A stretch of DNA of 62,000 bases from Bugula neritina (Eukaryota > Bryozoa > Gymnolaemata > Cheilostomatida > Bugulidae). Positions within the stretch are counted from its first letter, which is position 1; each line of letters begins with the position of its first letter. The translations under genes were made by a program, and so were the position numbers. The notes below the pieces were generated by a model. That model was not told the origin of the DNA. It worked only from the letters and a program-made list of their open reading frames with translations, and searched no databases. Below are positions 57,309-62,000 of the stretch, piece by piece. The stretch is taken from contig OZ037772.1 of NCBI GenBank assembly GCA_964035545.1, positions 10,915,818 through 10,977,817 on the forward strand, read 5' to 3'.

Positions 57309-60300
57309 TCAGTCATCTTCTCCTGAAGAGCTCAATGAATCTTTGGAAGCATAGAGGTCATTGTCAAGCATCTCCACTCTGGGTTTATTAACGACTGCGT
57401 ACACAACTTCACCACCTTTTTCTTCCTCCACCTTATTAGGAGCTCTAAAACACAATTTCTGTTTTTCAGCAAACATAAGAATGTAATCTGTATGGTGGGT
57501 GTGTTTGATAATTGTATATATAATATAAACTACCACCAATTTTTATAACAGCAGTGTAATTAATATTCTACTATACAATAGTTTCAACTGATGACATTAC
57601 TATAGCAGGTACTTGCTGACACTACAAAGTAAGAACTTGTTGACACTACACAGCATGTAGTTATTGAGACTATATAGTAAGAGCTTGCTGACACTACACA
57701 GCAGGTAGTTGTTGACACTATACAGTGAGTGATTGTTTTCATTAAAAAACTTTCAATACTCACGTATATAGTATATTATATATCTTTTTACAGTTTTAAC
57801 TTATACGCAGTTTTTGCAATACCATGCAGGTACTTGAAGTATTAAAAGTACTGAGTATTTTTACATTTTGACACCCCTAATTAAAATTGTAATATGTATC
57901 AGCATGCTGTTGTACCCTTACCCCTCTACTCTCGCTTTATCCACCACTGTTTCAGTGACATCAGTAGCAGGTGCTTCCCCAGGTTTTACTGCAGAGTAAT
58001 GCAAGTCTACACCATCAACTCTCACATCCTCTTCTGAATACTGAGTTGGTGTCAATTCCACAGAGGAATAATCCATACCTGCAGTACATTACCAAGTAGT
58101 ATTATACCTGCAGTACACTACCAAGTAGTATTATACCTGCAGTACATTACCAAGTAGTATTATACCTGCAGTACATTACCAAGTAGTATTATACCTGCAG
58201 TACGTTACCAAGTAGTATTATACCTGCAGTACACTACCAAGTAGTATTATACCTGCAGTACATTACCAAGTACTATATTATACCTGCAGTACATTACCAA
58301 GTACTATTATACCTGCAGTACATTACCAAGTAGTATTATACCTGCAGTACATTACCAAGTAGTATTATACCTGCAGTACATTACCAAGTACTATTATACC
58401 TGCAGTACATTACCAAGTAGTATTATACCTGCAGTATATTACCAAGTAGTATTATACCTGCAGTACATTACCAAGTACTATTATACCTGCAGTACATTAC
58501 CAAGTAGTATTATACCTGCAGTATATTACCAAGTAGTATTATACCTGCAGTACATTACCAAGTACTATTATACCTGCAGTACATTACCAAGTAGTATTAT
58601 ACCTGCAGTATATTACCAAGTAGTATTATACCTGCAGTATATTACCAAGTAGTATTATAATTTATATATTCAACTTTGCATGAAGTTGATAGCAGGTAAT
58701 TGTTTAATAAAAATCACTATTAAACTTTTTTAACTGTATACACACTTATTCATTGTTGATCTTATCTGATAGAATTTTATAGTACAGCTCTGCTACCCAA
58801 ACAGGACAAAGGGGAGATAACTATAAGTGAGGATCTCATATAGTACAGCTGTTCTTGAAACAATTTAAGCTAATTACTATGTACTACCAGAACTACCAGA
58901 ACTACCAGAACTACCAGAACTACCAGAACTACCAGAACTACCAGAACTACCAGAACTACCAGAACTACCAGAACTACCAGAACTACCAGAACTACCAGAA
59001 CTACCAGAACAACCAGAACTACCAGAACAACCAAAACTACCAGAACAACCAGAACTACCAGAACTACCAGAACAGGACAAAGCAGAGATAGGTTAGAAAA
59101 TATGTACATGTTACTGGTGGCTGGCTTCCTAATCCAAAATTCTATAGATATATTTTAGAGCATTTATTGTATTTTATTTTATCCTCACATGCTGTAATTT
59201 ACCTTTTACTAACTTTTAGCTGTTATGGATTGGGTCTACAGTTCATTAGGCTATAATTGATATAGATTTTACAGCTTTTGCTGTTGAAATAAATCTAAAG
59301 TTATTAGAAAATGATCCATTTTTTGAAAGAATGACAATTTTGTTGGATCTAAATACAAAGAAAAACTTGCACCTCTACTTAATTATGTAACAATTAAGTA
59401 GCCAAACATATTTTCTGTTCCAGCCATATCATTTATCATCATGATTTATCCTATATTCCTATTAGGTACTATATATGTTTACATTTACTCATGTTTTCAA
59501 GAAATATTTATTACGTACACTATAGGTTTTCTGTGAGGTTTTAATAATTGATCCCGGCCAAGTCAAAATTTCCAACATAACTTGGACTGCAAGTTATAGG
59601 TACATACTATTTGCCATACCTTCGGTGTAGAACTTGCCAGTAGTTCTGTTGGATGGTTGGGGCGCTAAATCAGATGCGATGTCCTTATCTTGTATTATGT
59701 CATCAGTATTTCTACTAAAGACAAAACAGAAGAACGCTACATATTGATACTTTTTTATGCCAGATGGCATGCTATATAATAATAATTGTTGCAAAAGCAA
59801 TAGTTTGTAAAATAACATGTTAAGTTAGATACCATGTTGAAATCACGCTGTCTTTACACAGAAATTTTTAAAACCTTGTACTCAGTATATTATTCCAAAT
59901 AAATTTATTGTTTACTTTCTGTCTAAATATTTAGTATGACATTATTGAAAAGCATCAAAATATTCATATATTCCTTACAGACAATTAAATGATATCTCAT
60001 TGCTACTGTTTATAGAATATTTCTGTTTTCTCATATACCATATAATGTACTTCTATTAGGTAAAAACAGTATATTGTTTATAACTATTGAGCTATCAAAT
60101 ACCAGGACCTAAAAATATTTGATGAAAAGGATCTGCTCTAGACATATATCATGTAAAAACTATAGTTTTTAAACTGCATTAAGGTTACTATAATGATTAT
60201 TTTAAATCAAAATAAATCGGCAATTTTATCAGGAAAATGACTATAATTTGTTATTTATATGCATTCTAATGAACTTCATATAATTTACAAAAAAAAACAT

Positions 60301-61495
60301 TGTATGAAACCTTATAAGTTTCTACTAGTCTCACCTTCTTCTAAACTTTCTACAGAGCAAACAAAACAGTACTATAATAACAACCACCAGTATCAGTCCA
60401 CCTCCACCAGCTGCCACTGCAATTATGTTGGTCTGCTTCTCAAAAAACTGTTTTAGTGCATTTGGAGTCTCTTCTAAAATATAAGAAAGCAATATGGTGA
60501 GCTGCAATACATACATTGTTACTTTATTAGACGCTTTCAAGAAGTTACTTATTTTTTTGAGACTCAAATTGAACAGTATTAAATTCATTACGATGACAAA
60601 ATATTTTTTAAATTAGATATAAACAACAAAGAACATTAAATAAATGCTCTATAATATTGGGAATCAAAATCAGTTAACAATGCAAGTTACTCAGAACTTT
60701 ATTACACACATGCTGCTTGGCTTGTAGAAGTCTTTGCTAATATTGTGTTTGAAAAGTATTTTGTTATTGTTGAAATAGTTGGATCTGTGGTGCTGTTATT
60801 AGTAACACTTGATTTGGTACTTGTGCTAGTAGTCTTACTCGTGCTTGTAGTCTTACTCATACTTGTAGTTGTACTAGTACTTGAACTGGTGCTAGTTCTA
60901 GTTGGAGTAGTAGTACTGGTGCTGGTAGTTGTACTAATTGGAGTTGTAGTAGGAGGAGTACTAGTGGCTGATGAATTGGTAAAAACTGCAAAAAAAATTC
61001 AACAGCTCATAACTCTTAACTTGTATTCTAAACAGCATACATGTATATTATTCTAAGATAAGAAAATCAATTAGATATTACATGTATGTTTACTTTTATA
61101 TTTTATTAGGAAGCCAGGAAATTCGTCAGCAGAATTTGTAGTTAAACTAAATAGAAGAGAAGAGGTGTCAGGGTTGATGGGCAGGTACTGAGGGGGAGGT
61201 GGCATTCTGATGTTTCGGCATGAATAGAGGTCATCAGTTGGCTTTGAGCTCAGTCTAAATTCATCACCAGAAGATTCACATTTTGTTAAAGATCCAATAG
61301 CCATGAATATGAACTCTAACTGTATTCCTGTAATTCCTCTGAGATCTGTCAGGTTGAGTCTATAATGTTGATTGTTACCATAGAGATTAGCATTCTGTAT
61401 ATTAAATTCTTTATGACTCATGATGTAACCACTGGAAGATATTGAGGCTGGTATAATAGCTAGATTTGATGTTTTCATAAAAGAAAGTGGCAGAG
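57309..61495 (-). CDS. Receptor R4 (5' end outside window): CUB, Ser/Thr stalk, membrane helix, ITIM-like tail
   Basis: Six visible exons: 61094-61495, about 60839-60985, 60335-60473, 59620-59714, 57922-58078, 57309-57444. They join in frame to 358 residues after a phase-1 entry; the signal exon lies beyond 62000. The first is a CUB-like domain (SSGYIMSHKEF, LEFIFMAIGSL, TKCESSGDEF, LYSCRNI, ending GFLIKYK). There is no CCP exon. A Thr/Ser-rich stalk follows. Its donor may be at 60838 or 60856, both GTAAGA in the same phase. The membrane helix is NIIAVAAGGGGLILVVVIIVLFCLL followed by CRKFRRR. The tail carries MDYSSVEL, LHYSAV and VVYAVV; the last two fit the ITIM pattern [VILS]xYxx[LIV]. It ends DNDLYASKDSL, homologous to the R1 C-terminus. 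A probably inhibitory or SH2-phosphatase-binding receptor, by motif only. Confidence 0.82.
57590..57735. repeat. About 30-bp tandem repeat in an R4 intron
   Basis: Four to five degenerate copies of GACACTACACAGCAGGTAGT plus TGTT-like sequence between the last two R4 exons. Confidence 0.7.
58076..58660. repeat. 29-bp minisatellite, about 20 copies, carrying splice-site copies
   Basis: The unit ACCTGCAGTACATTACCAAG plus TAGTATTAT is repeated with a few C/T and AC/TA variants. It abuts the exon at 57922-58078, and that exon's own acceptor (TACTGCAG then GTATGG on the minus strand) is the first copy of the unit. Confidence 0.92.
58882..59072. repeat. 9-bp AACTACCAG minisatellite, about 21 copies
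   Basis: Near-perfect AACTACCAG units with a few AACAACCAG variants near the right end, in an R4 intron. Both strands are open in several frames for this reason only. Confidence 0.93.
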
Positions 61496-62000
61496 CTGCA
61501 AAAAAAGAAACAAATACAGTCTCGGTTAACGAATATTATTGAGAAAGTATTAAATTATTATATTTTTAAATCAGCACCACATAAAGTGTCATAAAAACTT
61601 TTTTCAACGAAGCATTTTCTAGTTAAATTATTACTCAAAGTTGAGCAGGATTTCTGGGCAAATTTAAAAATAAATTTTATAAGCAATTAGAAGTGACCTT
61701 TCCTCCATGCTGACAAATTTACAATTCAATTTACAAACTTCAGTGATCTATAATGTTTTTATGTAACTCAACAAGAGTAAAACTGTGACAGCTAGAGATC
61801 AAATACGCCACTTTATAATGCCATAGTTAATATTAGAGCTCATTGTCTCTATGTAGATCTGTTTTGAACTTCTGGCAGTGTACAAAACTTAATCTTATAA
61901 TTATAAACTTTGGCCGCAAAACAACTCAATAAAAGTAGCAAATGTAAGTGAAGTTGCGTTTATACCTCTGCTGAAAAAAGTACCGAGTTTAAGTTAATAA
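61496..62000 (-). other. Intron of R4 running out of the window
   Basis: AT-rich; no signal-peptide-like exon with a matching phase-1 donor is visible on the minus strand, so the R4 start should lie to the right of 62000. Confidence 0.6.

Noticed and set aside
58076-58660. CRISPR-like array of regular repeats
   Set aside because: Units are contiguous with no unique spacers and the genome is eukaryotic; it is a minisatellite.
58855-59109. Open frames of YQN, LVV and GSS repeats
   Set aside because: They come from the 9-bp AACTACCAG minisatellite inside an R4 intron.

Overview
This window is from an animal nuclear genome. It is AT-rich, genes are split into many short exons with GT-AG introns (often GTAAGT or GTGAGT donors), and introns and spacers are full of minisatellites, microsatellites and tRNA-derived SINEs. 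The gene content (a vibriolysin-type M4 protease and CUB/CCP receptors) suits a non-vertebrate, probably a marine spiralian such as a mollusc or bryozoan. The phylum is an inference; the sequence does not settle it.

Layout. (1) 428-4771, plus strand: the catalytic part of the mRNA cap guanine-N7 methyltransferase RNMT, nine exons, 357 codons including the stop. (2) 6297-29185, minus strand: a secreted pseudolysin/vibriolysin-like M4 metalloprotease locus. One signal peptide and propeptide (seven exons, 18452-29185) are followed by two complete, homologous catalytic cassettes, B at 13419-18000 and A at 6297-11176. Each has its own HExxH motif and stop, and both enter in the same phase. Spliced lengths are exact multiples of three for propeptide+B (756 aa) and propeptide+A (779 aa), so the locus looks like one propeptide serving two alternative protease domains. 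(3) 29186-38552: gene-poor spacer with SINEs and simple repeats. (4) 38553 to beyond 62000, minus strand: a tandem cluster of four related type I membrane receptors, here called R1 to R4. Each has a CUB-like domain, a Ser/Thr-rich stalk, one membrane helix and a tyrosine-rich tail; R1 to R3 also carry a CCP/sushi-like domain.

The receptor cluster is the most interesting part. All ectodomain exons are bounded by phase-1 introns. Tails differ by gene: R1 has a 17-residue acidic tyrosine repeat, R2 and R3 have YxN sites plus an ITAM-like YxxL pair, and R4 has two ITIM-like sites. A tandem duplication of about 4.43 kb (43064-47496 against 49264-54443) has both breakpoints in the intron between the CUB and CCP exons, so R2 is a chimera of the R1-type front and the R3-type back. 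After the duplication the R3 side gained a 754-bp terminal-inverted-repeat element, a compensated splice-site shift, and a one-base stalk frameshift that would truncate it before the membrane helix. Together these suggest a fast-changing paired activating/inhibitory-style receptor family, possibly immune or allorecognition. That role is inference.
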